A stretch of DNA of 64,000 nt from Biscogniauxia marginata (taxonomy: Eukaryota; Ascomycota; Sordariomycetes; Xylariales; Xylariaceae). The stretch's first letter is position 1, and every line of letters starts with the position of its first letter. Below, piece after piece: positions 1 through 12,530 of this stretch. The notes under the pieces are model-generated. The model had not been told where the DNA came from and did no database searches. It saw only the letters and a list, made by a program, of their open reading frames with translations. The DNA lies in contig MU404154.1 in NCBI GenBank assembly GCA_022695795.1, forward strand, positions 62,001 to 126,000, given 5' to 3'. The position numbers and the translations under genes were made by a program.

Positions 1-3000
1 AACTAAACTGCTTATTTCCGGTGATCTTGAATGTTGTAGCACGCAAACGACGCATTGATAGAACGGTATCGACAGGTGGACAGTGGCGATCATATCGGTT
101 GATCACTTACGGCCACGATCGCTTGATAAATAAGCTCGACGATCATCCGCTGCATTGAAACCCACGGCTGTGCACTCACTGAAGCCTCGAGAGGGTTGCT
201 TCGCCATAGAGTCTGTGAAGGAACATTGAAGCACGAATCAACCTTCCCGAGGCTCTATTCTCGTTTTCATCTTCGTCAAAGTTGAGCCTTTTTCGGGAAG
301 TTCTCATCTTGGCGTCGGGAATAACATAACATAATACGAGAGAGCTGAATGCTCAGAGCCGTGGCTAGGTACTGGAGCATCCCAGCAGCGGAGCTAGCGA
401 TGCGTAAGACCTCGAGATCCAGGAGCATCTACACCTGCAATATATTTTTTGAAATAGAAGGATTTCACCCTACGAGGGAATTAAGAATCATAACGCTCAT
501 TCATGATTGCATCTTGCCGCGCGCACACGTCACTCATCGACCTGGCCCCTCTCCAACACTATTGGATTGACGAGAGATGGGACGGAACTAACCACCTAGA
601 AGACGCCATCATCATACTTAGATTAATTAGCGCCGAAGACTCGTATGTAGGTAATGCGCTTATGAAGCAGGGGGTGGTCGCTGGATGTGAGTTGCCGCCT
701 TACTTCGGTAGGGTATGGTGTCGCATAGCGCTGCGCTTTCAACTGGTCGAACGTTGTGATTGTAGTGGCTACTTGTCGGGTGCCCACTGAAGATATTCTC
801 AGACATGCTGTGATGTGCTACCTCCCCTCCCCTCCTTGAAATACGGGTCAGCCTAGAGGAAATTCCATCCGTTGGGGTCTATCAACCACGTTCCCCCCTC
901 CCCCCTACCTTGCTGTCACTTGCCGGTGTGATATGTTGTGTTCGAAAGGACAGAATCTTAACTAATAAGACATACGCACAAGCTCGCGTGGTTTCTTCCC
1001 GCTAGGAATTCCTTCCTCCCATGCTGTCATGTATGACCTGACACCTTGGCTGCATGTTATTGCTTTAAACCCTTCAACCTCAGGGAACACTTCACTTTAA
1101 GTCCATTTCAAAGGACGATGAACCTAGTAAGGAGGCGGTCTCACTAGGTGACGATGTAATCATGAACGATCTCATAATCGCCGTCCACATGCTTAAATTC
1201 GCCTCAGTTGATTTCAATGCAAGCGGGGCAAATTGCCATTTTAATACGAATGAAACGAATACCCTAGTTGAAAATCCCAAGTAATTGTCAAACGCGATAC
1301 CCAGGCCAGCGGCTGGGTAGCCGAACCTAGATGGAGATCAACGGCAGGGCGAGAGACCTGTGAGGCCAGAGGATTCTTAATGAGAAGGAAGTCTTGGGGA
1401 GAAGAAAGAAAGTAGGAAATGGGGTTGGTCAAGTAGTTAATGATAATTGAATAGCTGACAGTTTCACCAGCTGCGATATGTGTAAATGTACACTAGCAGT
1501 ATTGCTGACTTCTCATTCTGATTCGTCAGTTGCAGCAACAGGATCGCGCATAATGATTCGCTACAAGGAAATTTCAAATGACGAAGAGAAATCAAATCAA
1601 ATTCTCGTGTATCTTAAGTACCTACCAATAGAAAAAAAAATACTTCAGCTTTAAGTCCGACGAAGGGATAAAGAGGATATCCCGCTTGATAACAGCCAAG
1701 CAGCGCCAAGGTACTTTTAGTGAAAATGAGATAAGTTTAAGGTACCGATTCGGCGTGAGAGCTAACGGTTGAATTAGGAGGCTAATGATGTTGGAGAACT
1801 ACCTAGTCTCCATATCCGTGAGAAACCGAGTTAAATACTGTATAACGCTTTAACTACCACCACCGGTACCAGACACATTATATACACTAAAAAAGGGCTT
1901 ATCCGAACAATTTCAACTTGTTATCTCTCATTAACAATACACTACCTTACCTGTTACATATCAATCACTTGTATGTTTTAAGTAGTATATAAGTACGTAA
2001 GTACATACCTATGTATATATATACATCTCGATCTTGACTGTTATGTAACGCATAGTACTGGGTAGTTAGTTGGTCTCTTTTTTCATAAATTAAGCATATA
2101 CCTAGCAATTAACCAACTGGATTACTAACACCAACCAAATCTTGGGATTTTAATAACTCGCGTGCTGCATCAGTCAGTTATCAAGCCGAATCAAATCCTA
2201 TCCGGAGCCTTCGGGACCGGACTGTGTACCCCTATACCAGAAGACTGTAAAGAAGCGCGGGACGAATATTGCTACATAAACAATACCAAAGCAACCATAA
2301 CTAACCCGAGAGCCAAGTTGCGTCCCTAGTTCGTCAGGGAACCCAAGTGCAAATATGTACATACTCGACAGAAGCGCCCTCTCCTTAGTTATCAACAAAG
2401 CACCGAAGAAAGAAAAAGAAAAGCTTGGCAGAGTTACAGCACATGGCGCCAAGGGGGAGGAGAGATCGATCGTAAAGAGAACCCTTACCTCACTCAGCTC
2501 AGCTCGTTTCACCATGATTAAAATTAATTGATTACCCAACGCCGAGAACATTCTATGCACGGGGTGAAAAGGCATTAATTCCTGGCAATAACATAAAATG
2601 GGAGAAAGGAAGAAATGATGCCTCCTACACTGGAAAAATCTCCTCTCCCAGCCAGGCCGGTAAGCTTGGTGCTGTCTGTGATTAGGTTACTTAGCTAGCA
2701 GCGATTAATTGATTAATGCATGATAAAATTTAGTATATAAAATTTTTTTTTTAACTTTCTTTTCGTTACCTTCTTCTCTTTCATTAAACCTACATTTGGC
2801 CCAAGCGAGGCCTTGCCTGTTGGGGATTTCATACCCGCTCCCAGTGATTACCAAGCGCTTGACCAGTATTGTGGGATCAGAGCGAAGATGCTCGGTCCTA
2901 TCATCACGGGAAAATTACAATTATCTAAGCCCATCTGGAAAAAAGAAAAAAAATTTTTTTTTCCGAGTTGGGCATTTGATTGTTAAGATCTCGTCCGGAG

Positions 3001-3480
3001 CGGAACGACAGGACACGATCGTTTCTAGGGACTGTTGTGAAGATGCATCTTTCAACACTGAACCACCACCTTCTAACGGAAAGTGGTGAAATTCCAAGGA
3101 TCAATTAAGTTCCTTAACGTGTCACCTTATGCCCGGTTGAAGGGCTAGGTATTCTCTACTGCTACACTGCTCACAACTCGTTGGTTGTCTCTCCCTTGAC
3201 ATGTGAATCAAATTCCACTGAACGCCGTCCGCTCCCCAGGTCCGGTTGATGGACCGTGGTATCATGTTACATTCCTTGTCCCCCCTGTGGTATGCTGTGT
3301 TGAATGCTCCAATTTCCCGCCTGTCTTCCCTGCTGAACTTTTTGGTATAGGTCCATTTTTTGATGAAAAAACCCAGGCCTGTGGAAACGCCGATGTTGAA
3401 ATCGAAGGCAGATGCCCAGCCCTGTCCGGGGCTACTATGCAATGACAAAATAAGGAAAAAAAATTTTAACTCCTTCGCCT
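1..3480. other. intergenic region, no gene recognised
   Basis: About 3.5 kb without a convincing gene. Open frames are short, overlap on both strands and show no family I recognise. The longest is a 125-codon minus-strand frame at 2198-2575, which is hydrophobic with no start context or neighbouring exons that help. The sequence holds poly(A)/poly(T) runs near 2740-2760 and 2938-2962 and TATA-rich stretches near 1980-2030, as seen elsewhere in the intergenic DNA of this window. The last few hundred bases are the presumed 3' flank of the methionine synthase gene. Confidence 0.6.
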
Positions 3481-3497
3481 AGTTACTAAAACACCCT

Positions 3498-5930
3498 TTA
3501 TTTGGAGTACTTGGCGCGGAAGAACTTGGCCGCGTTAACCATGTTGACCAGGGCCTCCTTGGTCTCCTTCCATTGGCGGGTCTTAAGACCACAGTCAGGG
3601 TCAATCCAGAGCTGTTCTGGCTTGAGGTACTGAAGCATCTCCTCGATGCGGTCCTTGATCTCCTGCTCACTGGGTACACGCGGCGAATGGATGTCGTAGA
3701 CACCGGGGCCGATGTGGCGCGGGTAGGCAGATTCAACGAAAACACTCAGGAGCTTGGCATCGGACTTGCTGTTCTCAATGGATAGAACATCGGCGTCAAG
3801 AGCCGAGATGGCGTGGAAGAAGTCTTGGAACTCAGAATAGCAGAAGTGCGAGTGGATCTGGGTAGAGTCCTCGACACCAACCGTCGAAAGCCTGAAAGCC
3901 TTGACAGCCCAGTCTAGGTAGGCCTCACGTTCCTTGCCAGCTCGCAGGGGTAGACCCTCGCGGAGAGCAGGCTCATCGACCTGGATGACATCAACACCGG
4001 CCTTCTCAAGGTCAACGACCTCGTCACGAAGAGCCAAAGCAAGTTGCTCGGCCTGGACGGACTGGTGAACATCATCACGAGGGAAAGACCACCGCAAGCA
4101 GGTGACCGGGCCCGTAAGCATACCCTTCATGGGCTTCTTCGAAACGGATACGGCGTATTTAGACTCCTTGACGGTCATGGGAGCGGGGCGAGAGATGTCA
4201 CCAACGACAATGGGGGGTCGGACACAGCGCGAGCCATAACTCTGGACCCAGGCATGTGTGGTGAAGGCATATCCGTCAAGACGCTCGCCAAAGTACTGCA
4301 CCATGTCGTTTCGCTCGGGCTCGCCGTGGACAAAGACATCAAGGTCAAGTTCCTCCTGGATCTTAACGTTCATGTCGATCTCCTGCTCAATGAACTTGTC
4401 ATACTGAGCCTGCGTGATCTCACCCTTGGTGAACTTGCTCCGCTGTACCCGAATCTCCTTGGTTTGGGGGAAGGAACCAATAGTGGTGGTGGGGAAGAGA
4501 GGAAGGTTGAGTTTCTTCTGCTGTTGTGAGATTCTGATGGGGAACTCAGACTTGCGGTTGTAGTCCGAGGGAGAAATCTTGGACTGTCTCTCCTTGACCT
4601 GAGGGTTGTTGGTGCGCTTCGAGGTGGCACGAGCGTTCAGGGACTTGGCATTAGCCTCGAGGGCTTCCCGAACGGAGGCAGGACCCTCAGTGACAGCCTT
4701 GGCGATGATGGCAATCTCGACAGCCTTCTCAGAGGCGAACGAGAACCAGTCAGCAATCTCGGGGTCGAGCTTCTTCTCGCTAGCAAGTGTGTGAGGGGTG
4801 TGGAGAAGAGAGCTAGAAGTAGCAACAATGACGCGGTCTTTGCCGAGCTTCTGGATGGCAGTCTCAGCAGTCTCAATAGCACGTTTGAAGTTGGTCTTCC
4901 AGATGTTTCGGCCGTCAACAACACCGGCGGAGAGAACAGTCTTGGGGCCCAGGGCGCCGAGGACGGTGCTCAGCTGCTCGGGGTTTCGGACCAGGTCAAT
5001 GTGAACAGCGTAAACATCTTTGGGGAGAAGGTCGAGATTGTGGACAATGTCACCGAAGTAGGTCGTGAAGACAAGCTTAGGGATCTTGTCACCCAAGCTA
5101 GCAAACTTCTCATAAGCAGGCTTGAAGGCAGCCTTGCTCTTGGCAGGAAGATCAAAGACAAGGACTGGCTCGTCAATCTGAACGGTCTCAGCACCAGCCT
5201 GCTTCAACTTGACAAGGAGTTCCTCGTAGACAGGCAGGAGCTTGTCGAGCAGATCAATGGGATCGACGCTCTGGCCACGGTCTGCCTTGCCCAGGTGAAG
5301 GAATGATACCGGGCCGACCAAAACGGGCCGCGTGTTGATACCGGCTTCCTTAGCCTCGACGTACTCTACAACAGCCTTAGGGCTAGAGGTGAGCTTGAAG
5401 GTCTGGTTATCTTGCAGAGTGGGCTTGACATAGTGGTAGTTAGAATCAAACCACTTCACCATTTCCAGACTGGGGACGTCGACACCTCCCTTCTGGTGAC
5501 CACGACCCATGGCGAAGTATTCGTCAACGGGGTTAAGGTTAGAATTTCTGTATCGATCAGGGACGGCCTATGAGAATCAACATGTCAGCACAGGTGGAGG
5601 CTACAGCGGGCCATGTTTCAATTGACTTACACCGAAGTCCTGGATGTGAGAGAGAACCTGGTCGTACAGAGCAAAGTCATTGCTGGGGATGATGTCGACA
5701 CCAGCGTCTTTCTGGATCTTCCAGTGCGCGAGACGCAGACGCTTGGCCTCTGCGAGAAGGTCGGCCTGGGACAGGTTGCCAGCCCAGTCTAAAGGCGGGA
5801 TGGTCAGCAAAATAAAAGAGGTATCGCCGAGGACTGGCAATATATTCTGCCACTTACAAGCTTCGGTGGCCTTCTTCAGGTCACGGTTTACTCCCATACG
5901 GGGAAACCCCAAGACCGCGGATTGAACCAT
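3498..5930 (-). CDS. MET6: cobalamin-independent methionine synthase (5-methyltetrahydropteroyltriglutamate-homocysteine methyltransferase)
   Basis: Transfers the methyl group of 5-methyl-THF-polyglutamate to homocysteine, the last step of methionine synthesis, in the cytosol. Coding exons on the minus strand are 5930-5858, 5788-5631 and 5567-3498, joined by two GTAAGT/GTGTAAGT-type introns (69 and 63 nt). Together they give 766 residues, the normal fungal length. The N-terminal half begins MVQSAVLGFPRMGVNRDLKK, and removing intron 1 restores the family sequence KKATEAYWAGN. The C-terminal catalytic barrel holds the zinc ligands: the His and Cys of IHSHFCYSEF, the Glu of SIENSKSD and the Cys of DPDCGLKTR. 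The GHQKGG and QVDEPALREGLPLR blocks are also intact. The start at 5930 is the only ATG that gives the conserved N terminus. A 5'UTR intron and a pyrimidine-rich promoter lie upstream. Long open frames antisense to this gene are by-products of its codon bias. Confidence 0.97.
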
Positions 5931-5970
5931 TCTGATAGTGGTTCGGGGTATCTGGGAGAGGAAGGGTTTT

Positions 5971-6028
5971 CTGATGCCACGACGGTTAGCTACGAGTCAA
6001 TGAACTATCGAAGCTCGTTGCGACTTAC
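5971..6028 (-). other. probable 5'UTR intron of MET6
   Basis: Read on the minus strand, GTAAGT at 6028-6023 is followed by a GCTAAC branch-point-like sequence and CATCAG ending at 5971. This predicts a 58-nt intron ending 40 nt before the start codon. Donor, branch point and acceptor all match the pattern of the introns inside the coding region. It does not change the protein. The assignment rests on splice signals only. Confidence 0.6.
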
Positions 6029-6104
6029 ATAAACAGACTGTTGCTTCCAATCTCTACGATGTTTCTACCTCGCAAACAAGAAAGAGGTGTTAACACCGAG
6101 GAAA

Positions 6105-6235
6105 ATAGCGGTCGAGAGAGAAGAGGACGGAGAGGAAGGTTTGTGAAGAAAAGAGAAGGGAGGGGAGGAGAGGAGGGGAGAGAAGGAAAAAGAGAAAAGG
6201 AAGAGAATGAATTGGAAGATAAGAATGACGCGAGT
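6105..6235 (-). promoter_or_regulatory. pyrimidine-rich core promoter/leader of MET6
   Basis: The plus strand here is almost entirely purine (GAGAGAAGAGG-type), so the MET6 coding strand is a CT-rich tract of about 130 nt lying 180-300 nt before the start codon. CT-rich tracts immediately upstream of transcription starts are characteristic of strongly expressed filamentous-fungal genes. I see no TATA box at a fixed distance. Function is inferred from composition and position. Confidence 0.5.
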
Positions 6236-6239
6236 AGAG

Positions 6240-9042
6240 ACTAGCGAAAGCGGTGAAAGGAGGGGTCCTGTCCTGATTTACTAGGTATGTACCTATGTAC
6301 CTAAGGTAGGTAGGCACGCACTTTTCTATCTAACAGGAAGGAGCTGTGGAAGATGCTCCAATGATGGATGGCAGTGGTTGGAGGGGCAGAGCAAGCAACT
6401 AAGGTACCAGTTTTTTTATTGTTAGTGTGTTAGTGCGGTGCGGGTTGCTGAGGGTTTTAGCTGCATCTGATACCTACCTAGCTGCAGGAGGGGGTCCGAA
6501 AGCGGGGAGGCTTGTCTCCAATCGAAATCGTTCCCGCCCCCCAAAACTCAAATAAGTTAAGTACAGTGCCCCTACAGAAATATCTCTACTTACATGTACG
6601 GTTATCCCTTTCAAAAGTTAAGGCTTGCCAAGACTCTTGGCTGCTCCACTGAAACTTTTTTGACAGCTGGCAACTTAAGACTAAGTCCGCTAAATGCCCT
6701 ATACTTACAGGTAGGTTATCCACTAAGCCCACTGTAAGTATAGGGGAGATGACCGCTAATCTCCTTAAAGCACGGCAGTCACCAGTTGTCAGCAAAGTGT
6801 CAGCGAAGCAAGCCAAGAGTCTTGGCAAGCCTTAACTTTTGAAAGGGATAACCGTAGGTACCCTACCTACCTTACAACAATACACCTGTAGATGATATTC
6901 TTACACATACCTAGACAGCCTTGGCAGCAATATAATGCGGGCCATGTTGAAAACCAGTTTGCTGAGTAAAGCGTACCATATATGTACCTACATGGTTATA
7001 TACCTAACCTAGCTTAGCATTAATATAAAGTACATACAATACGAGGCTCGACCTTCACTCAAGGTACAAAGTATCTCTTCTTTTTCTTCTTCTTCAATTA
7101 GGTTCCATATATTTATTATAACCAACTTGAAATTCATTAGTACCTGCTAAATTACCATGTACTTACTGATGTCTGGAGAGAAAGTACCGATACATCAATG
7201 TATATTATGTAGAGCTCGAACATGAACGTCCTGTGATATTACTCTAAAAAGCAATAAAGGATTCGAAGGCCAGCAAGTGTTATCAAAGTCTCCGAAGTCT
7301 ACCTAGGTACCTAAGATATACGGAGGGTTTGGTACTCACAATCTAACCCCCCATGCTACACCGCGTACAAAAAACGCCGCGCGACACACCAACGCACACA
7401 CCAACGCTGACACTTCGTTTGCCTTTTTTGGGATCTGAGGTAATCCGGGCCGTTTATTGTCAACTCCCCCACATCAGAGTCTAAGCACATTATCTTCGTA
7501 ACCTCCCAAATCCCAGCAACCTCCCCTCAATATATACCTGGTATCTAGGTATGTATCATTCAGTACATAGTATTTTGAAGTTATCTTCTTTAGTCATGTA
7601 CGGGAAAGGGTAGATGGAGAGGAAAAAGGGATCCCTACTCAACCTCAGTAACAACGAATGCGACATGCTAAATAACGTGATCTCGTCGTCTATTTGCTAC
7701 ATACCTGCCTACCCCTGCTTTTATGTAGTTCACCAAGGCGCCTAACCTCAAAGCATCGCGTGCTCTGCGTAAGCTTGATGCCATAGCGTATCACCCGAAG
7801 ACATCCGGTTCTTCGACAATACTAAGATATGGCATTGCTCGAACGAGTTGCAATATCGTTGTCTTTTCATCTAGTTACAACTGGATTACGGCTTCGGGTA
7901 AGTAGTTTTCTTTCTTTCTTTTTTTCTTTTTTTTCTCTTTTTAAAGCGACCTTCTATTCTCTCGATGGTATCATCTGCGTACATGTGCAATGATAGAGAT
8001 AGGAGTGGGGCGAAGTATAGGTAGATATGTACACTCACCTTACTATAATACCGATTGAGAACCTTACCTATAAACTATTGGCTATGTAGCGGCGCAGTGG
8101 TCGCCGTAATACATGTATGATTAATAGGTACCTACCTACATACCTACCCAAAGTCATACATGTATGTATTTCCATGTTCCGACTCTTGTAGTCAAGTCGT
8201 GGCACGCCCTAATCAAATCTTCTCAACTACATGTATTCTTGAAGCATCTCGGTCACCTAGGTAGTCATAATAGCACTGGACAGCAATTTGAAATGAGGGA
8301 TGAGGAATGGCCCACTGGACGTACCCATACTAGCTCAATTGAACAAAATTGGACATTTTGATTAAGAGTTGACGGAGTTTATAATATTCATGGATTCAAT
8401 TTGAGAATATACCAACCAGGTAGGTACGCATCCTTATTCTACACATGAACAGCCACCTATTTTCTTTAAACGGAACCCCCCATCCCTACAAAACTGGACT
8501 CAAGCAACGCCTCACAGATTTCTTAGCAAGTGCACATCGCAACATAAATCGCAGATTGCACATTCAGTCCACCACGTTCTCATAGACAAAACAAGCAATC
8601 TAGCCAGCCCGCGACTTCTCGCCAGACTCTCCATGTTTCATGTAAGGTGTCCATGTAGATCTATAATCTGCTTGGTACATTTACCCACGAGTACTTACCT
8701 AGGTTGACACCTGGAGCATGATCGTACATACTGAGTTCGCTGATCTAGGGCAAGAGGCTGATAGCTCTCGTTAGATATGGAACTCAAGGAGAAGGACCTA
8801 TCTGCTCACATGGATGTCGCTGATAGATGTTAGGAAAGAGTAGTGCCGATATAAGACATGTATTCTCCAGTGAAACTACATGTCAAAGTTTAACTTACCC
8901 CCTCGACATCAATGATCCCACTTTCTCCCTACATGTACTGCTTAACTGGTCAACTTCAGCTCGGTAAAGTTGAGCCGTTTCTTAGAAATTCACGGCAGAT
9001 ATTAGGCTCGATGTCAATCATTCTCATCTGGTACCACCAAGA
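6240..9042. other. intergenic region between MET6 and the 9043 gene
   Basis: No gene is supported. The region contains a foldback element (annotated separately at 6599-6854), many TACCTA/TAGGTA microsatellite-like bits (for example 6283-6312, 8127-8150) and a T/C-rich run at 7905-7940. The short frames near 8164-8361 and 8912-9220 have no recognisable product. Confidence 0.6.
6599..6854. mobile_element. foldback MITE with long terminal inverted repeats and TA target duplication
   Basis: A 256-bp element that folds on itself along almost its whole length. The left end begins CGGTTATCCCTTTCAAAAG, and the right end is its reverse complement. The first 45 or so bases of each arm match essentially perfectly, including the AAGGCTTGCCAAGACTCTTGGC block. 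Matching continues imperfectly inward: CCCTATACTTACAG near 6697 pairs with CTGTAAGTATAGGG near 6731. The element is flanked by TA at 6597-6598 and TA at 6855-6856, the duplication expected of Tc1/mariner-type transposition. There is no coding capacity, so it is non-autonomous. It lies in the MET6 upstream region, about 670 bp from the start codon. Confidence 0.85.
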
Positions 9043-12000
9043 ATGTCCATCCTTTGCTGCTGTGGCAGCCATCAAATTAGTTGTAAAGAAGCAAACCACG
9101 AGGCACCTGAGCTTCCGGCAGAACCTCCGCGTGCGAAATTATCAAGAAAGTCTCCTTTCCTATCCGAGACCGACGTACCACTATCTCCAATGGTTACAAC
9201 TCGGGCGGCTTCTCTCCTAAACACGCCAATGCAGCAGGACACAGTCGACTCTACTATTCTCGATGTCGATGACTCAGATGATGATGTCCTAGCGAGAAAC
9301 ACCGGGAAGTCAAATACAAGCACATTAGAGTCATTCAAGACTAAGCTTATCCGACGGATATCCCAACGGTCTGATACAAAACGATACTCACAGAAGTCTC
9401 TTGGCAACAGCGATGAGGAGGTTGCACGACGTGCCGAACTGAAGCGTTTAATGCGCAAGCGGATCCAAGAGGAGTTGAAAAGTGAAGAGCAAGATAGCAG
9501 GACAAAGTCGACATGTCTTGACGATCCAATATACGACAACTGCCTTGAGCCTGATCTTCCTGGCGGTGGACCGAGAGATACCATAGAATTTACTGTTTCT
9601 GGGGTCGAACAGAAGGAACCTGGTGATATTGACCATCACTCAACCAGCGCGATGCCTCGAGCTTTTCTTGCCGACAAAGACCAAGAGAAAGACCTCCAGC
9701 GCCGGCGGAGCTGCCCAGAGTCTGCGTACATACCATGGGAGAATTCGGTTCTTGATAGCAGTCTTCCAACAAGAGGACCGGGTTCGTTGCCTCATTTGTC
9801 TTCCTCTCCCATTCTTTCTCCTGTTCATTTACCAGGCACTCAAGAATCGGATTCTACACGTTCATGGAGCCTCTCGTATAGTGCTAGTCATCTAGCAAGC
9901 TATCTAGGTCCCGCAGAAGAAACCCGGCAAAGTCTATTTTCGCAAGATCACGAAGTAACTCACCAGGAGAGAGAATACGAGCAAACGCGAGGTAATGAAG
10001 ACCGCCAAAGTCAAGAAACCGATGGCCATTCTCTAGCAGGGAAGACGACGGAGGGAATTGTTGCCAATTTAGACAAGACACACGAAACACAGCCTACTCA
10101 GACGAGTGACGGTCAAATAAAAGATACGTGTGATGATGATAGCCATGAGGGAAGTGGCGCAAGCTTTCATGACACAACCGCGGACCGTTATTCGCCATTA
10201 GATATGTGGCTTCGCAGTCAGGAATTACAATCTACTTCGGAAATATCTAGCTGTCGAACTAGTGAAATGGCTCTTGACAAGATTTCCGATAGCACTAGCC
10301 AGGTAGCACTGCACATAGTCAGCCATCCGCCCGAAACGACTAGTTCTTCGATACCATCACAAAAGCTTCCCCCAGGAGCATGGCCTCAGTCTCGAAATTC
10401 AGAGGACAGTGCTGGGCCAGGTTTACCCAGAACCCCGAGTAACGAGTCTCTTGCACTGAAAAAAGTTGTTGCGCAAGTTAACAGTGCTCTGTGCCCAAAC
10501 TTGCTCCCACCCGAACATGTCCAGCAAGAGCCATCGTCTCGATATACATCCTCGAGGTACACAACTAGGGCCAACAGCCGCCAACTCACACCCAAGGAGT
10601 CCCGTCTCAGTTTGGCTGAGGTCTTTGGAGGACGTAAGGTCGTGTCGCCTTTCCTGCCATTTCACCGTAAGTAGTCTCGTCATCATCAGTGAATCACTGG
10701 TCTGATACTGACTCGCCTAGGCCTAGCGACCCCGAGCTTCCCGAAGGATACCGAAAAGTCTGACAGCAGTTCGTACCAAACAGCCCCAAATCAAGCGTCC
10801 TCGCCGGACTTGGGGGCCATCCAAGCGCCACCACCAAAGCGACTAATGGCAGATACTATTTCTGTGGCCATGTCGGAAACAGCGAGTTTTAGGCAGCGAG
10901 AAGCTGAATTAAGATCGATTGAGAAGCGATTTGGTCTAGTATCGCTCCACCAGGCTCCCGGTTTCCCGGTAACTAGCAGGTTTCGAGAGGAGTTCGACGA
11001 AGCCAAGAAATCAGCCCGGAACAGGCATTCACTCCTCGTTAGATTTCACCTCCCAGTGCCAAAGAAAAATGACATCCAAACTAGACAACGGCATAAGAAC
11101 ATTGAAGATACAGCACATAATAGCCGACATACCCGGATTCGAGACGCTGAACATCAGCATGAGTTTCATGGGAGCTTTGCTGGTAATCGGCCACCAATGT
11201 CGTCAAATGTGGGCTAGAAGCCGCATGTTTCCGAATCTGCTACGGGCTTGTGGCAGCGAGCAATTAAGTCAGAAGCAGACAACCGACGAGCCGAGCACGG
11301 AGGTGGTAGATCCAAATTACAGATGTTTTTCCCCAATACTCATACCATTCGGAAAGCATCTGACTTGGCGCAAGAACAGGATGCCAGAAATAGCGGAGCA
11401 TGTGTAACAGACGGTAAAGTTTTAGAAGATCCATTAAGATCTAACCCGCGGTCCCAAGAATCAGTACATGATTTCACTCATAAGTCTCCGTCCCAGCCAC
11501 ATAACGACCGAAAACAATCAGATAACACCTCGGACGGTCTACTTAGGGAATGGGTAAATCAACTTGATGCAGCAGATCCCCAATTTCAATCAGGGTCATT
11601 CACAAATAGGCAAAATCACAAGCCCCATAGACTATTGACCCCCCCTGCATCCTGGGCGAAGTGGCCATCCCATTCACGCCTCGAACGAACAGGAACAGCA
11701 GATGCGAAAGACAATGTGATCCCAAGGGACTTCGCGGGAATAAAGCTTGCAAAGAGCGGTGGAGTAACCCAATTGGTAGAAAAAGTCTCAGTGCCGACGA
11801 AGAAAAGGAGCCTTACTCCAATATCACGAACACTGTCAAGCCAGTTCAGCAAGGCTATGAAGGATAGATGGAACAAGATAGTTCCAGGAAAGGAATCTTC
11901 CAGTTGCGATACAGCTTCCTCGACATTGATACTTGATAGCCGGAAAGCTCATAGATATCTAGAATATCCAGAGCTCGAGCTTCTCCCAACGCCCAGCAGG

Positions 12001-12530
12001 TATAAAGAGGTACAGGCACTGGAGCAGCAAATTGATTATATGAAACACCGCTCCATCTCTTCTTTAGGTAAACGACGGGAGTCTAGCCATGATAGCGCTA
12101 AGCTGTCGTTAACGGTCCGCCTCGCTGAGGAGGTTCATAAGCTACAACATGGCGATGAAAGCCCTCCATCTTCAGATATGGGAACTCTGCCTGTAACCTC
12201 CACAGTCCGACTACCTCTGACACAATCACGTGTTCTACCAGCTCCTTGTACCGTGTCAAATGCTACCGAGGAATATGGAACTCCGCAGTCACATATTTCA
12301 TATGAAGATTGCGTGCCCACCCACATGCTAGAGGAAGACGACGACAATTCGCGCACGGGTGATACGGTGAACGCGACCAAGTGCTTAGATTCCGGTAATT
12401 GATTCAAAAGACTTGTCCGAGAAGAATTTCAATATAATAGGGCAAAAATGGTGCCTCCATATCTGATCGTCTTGTAGATTCCCTCATTCTGGACTGGCTC
12501 GTATCACCATGGCTTGTGGATGAAGAATAG
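9043..12530 (+). CDS. large, mostly disordered fungal protein of unknown function
   Basis: I do not recognise the family. Exon 1 is 9043-10666. A 54-nt intron follows (GTAAGT at 10667, CTGAC branch, CCTAG ending 10720), then exon 2 from 10721. The frame is interrupted by TAG at 11215-11217, so another intron is needed. GTTAGA at 11038 to CAG ending 11256 (219 nt) keeps frame, but other choices exist. Exon 3 then runs to 12394, and a GTAATT..TTGTAG intron (12395-12477) leads to a 53-nt last exon ending in TAG at 12528-12530. That model gives 1043 residues. The N terminus has a Cys cluster (MSILCCCGSH) that could be lipidated. Near residue 120-150 is a basic, probably helical segment, RRAELKRLMRKRIQEELKSE. 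The rest is Ser/Thr/Pro/Asp-rich low-complexity sequence with no enzyme motif. Without the last intron the protein would end at 12402. Confidence 0.65.

Noticed and set aside
2198..2575. 125-codon hydrophobic minus-strand frame
   Set aside because: No recognisable family, no splice partners, and embedded in sequence typical of the intergenic DNA here.
4044..5306. Long plus-strand open frames (161 and 171 codons) opposite MET6
   Set aside because: They are exactly antisense to a strongly conserved coding exon, have no domain, and follow from its codon bias.
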